Assembly (NCBI RefSeq): GCF_900106015.1
Contig: NZ_LT629797.1
Coordinates: forward strand, 248,001 to 312,000
DNA: 64,000 nt
Direction of reading: 5' to 3'
Source: Pseudomonas sihuiensis
Lineage (GTDB): Bacteria; Pseudomonadota; Gammaproteobacteria; Pseudomonadales; Pseudomonadaceae
This document shows, piece after piece, positions 63,868 through 64,000 of the stretch. A model generated the notes under the pieces. That model was not told where the DNA came from, did no database searches, and saw only the letters and a list, made by a program, of their open reading frames with translations. Within the stretch, counting starts at the first letter, position 1; each line of letters begins with the position of its first letter. A program made the translations under genes and the position numbers.

Positions 63868-64000
63868 TCAGCGCTGGATTTCCTGGTTGGCATCCAGCTG
63901 ATAAGGCAGGTCGAGCAGGGTCAGGGGCGGGCCTTCACTGCTGCCGAGATGAATGCGGCCGTCGTTCACGGCGTCTTCCTGCAATACGGCGAGCAGCTCG
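63868..64000 (-). CDS. ygfZ: Possible YgfZ folate-binding protein (C-terminal 43 codons only)
   Basis: Only the last 43 codons and stop are in the window. They read ELLAVLQEDAVNDGRIHLG...PLTLLDLPYQLDANQEIQR. The LLDLPY tail and the position next to the HDOD gene fit YgfZ, a tetrahydrofolate-binding protein that supports Fe-S enzymes. The fragment is too short for certainty. Confidence 0.55.
   Translation of the reverse strand, partial: ELLAVLQEDAVNDGRIHLGSSEGPPLTLLDLPYQLDANQEIQR

Noticed and set aside
1..64000. CRISPR arrays, tRNA or rRNA genes, prophage, intact insertion sequences, toxin-antitoxin pairs, biosynthetic clusters
   Set aside because: Looked for and not seen; repeats present are short extragenic palindromes without spacers or transposase genes.

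Overview
The window is GC-rich, densely packed gammaproteobacterial chromosome and reads as Pseudomonas. The protein sequences (MetG, QuiP-type acylase, OpdH/TctCBA, PdxH, Rsx) are of Pseudomonas type. The order quiP ... ychJ - OmpA - dinG - esterase - OmpA - pdxH - GntP permease - glycerate kinase - glycine-zipper lipoprotein - PhaAB-G resembles, as I recall it, the P. aeruginosa PA1032-PA1060 region. The opdH-tctCBA / tctDE / HDOD / ygfZ-like end resembles PA0752-PA0759. Two complete Mrp-type cation/proton antiporter operons and the repeat families suggest a member of the P. mendocina / P. alcaliphila / P. oleovorans group; that species-level placement is inference. I saw no rRNA, tRNA, CRISPR array, prophage or intact insertion sequence.

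Layout. 1-3786: rsxA-rsxB-rsxC (electron transport complex, rsxC cut by the window edge) and metG. 3949-6856: apbC, a repeat-rich gap, a cold-shock protein, dcd, and a 70-aa proline-rich orphan between two look-alike terminators. 6917-10429: NAD salvage operon pncA-pncB-nadE with a divergent NrtR regulator; a perfect 35-bp palindrome lies between them. 10430-17643: repeat element, quiP, then small conserved genes (DUF2489, His-rich SEC-C protein, LEA-type lipoprotein, a 371-aa lipoprotein, YchJ, a methyltransferase-like protein). 17807-23323: two tandem OmpA-type lipoproteins, a DUF1145 protein, a Gly-X-Y exported protein, a CopD-like membrane protein, dinG. 23543-29300: first antiporter operon (minus strand, fused AB subunit). 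29521-39855: esterase, third OmpA-type lipoprotein, pdxH, an SDR/SnoaL/LysR unit, a ProQ-domain protein, a CdaR-type regulator with GntP permease and glycerate kinase, and a glycine-zipper lipoprotein. 40216-45946: second antiporter operon (plus strand). 46055-55530: acetyltransferase, twin 166-bp repeats, FAD dehydrogenase, an MFS/reductase/SDR/LysR unit, COG3650-type lipoprotein, pseudouridine synthase, AbrB-type membrane protein. 55514-62181: tricarboxylate uptake system opdH-tctC-tctB-tctA with divergent tctD-tctE. 62164-64000: periplasmic binding protein, HDOD protein, and the tail of a ygfZ-like gene.

How it fits together. Most of the window is core metabolism and envelope function. The regulated modules are NAD salvage (NrtR), tricarboxylate uptake (outer-membrane porin, periplasmic binder, two membrane subunits, two-component system), glycerate use (regulator, permease, kinase) and cation/proton homeostasis (two separate Mrp systems). 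No clearly new multi-gene system is evident. The most useful leads are regulatory and structural: the NrtR palindrome, a ribosome binding site buried in a hairpin, a repeat family that sits directly behind stop codons and keeps a fixed core, and the duplicated antiporter operons.
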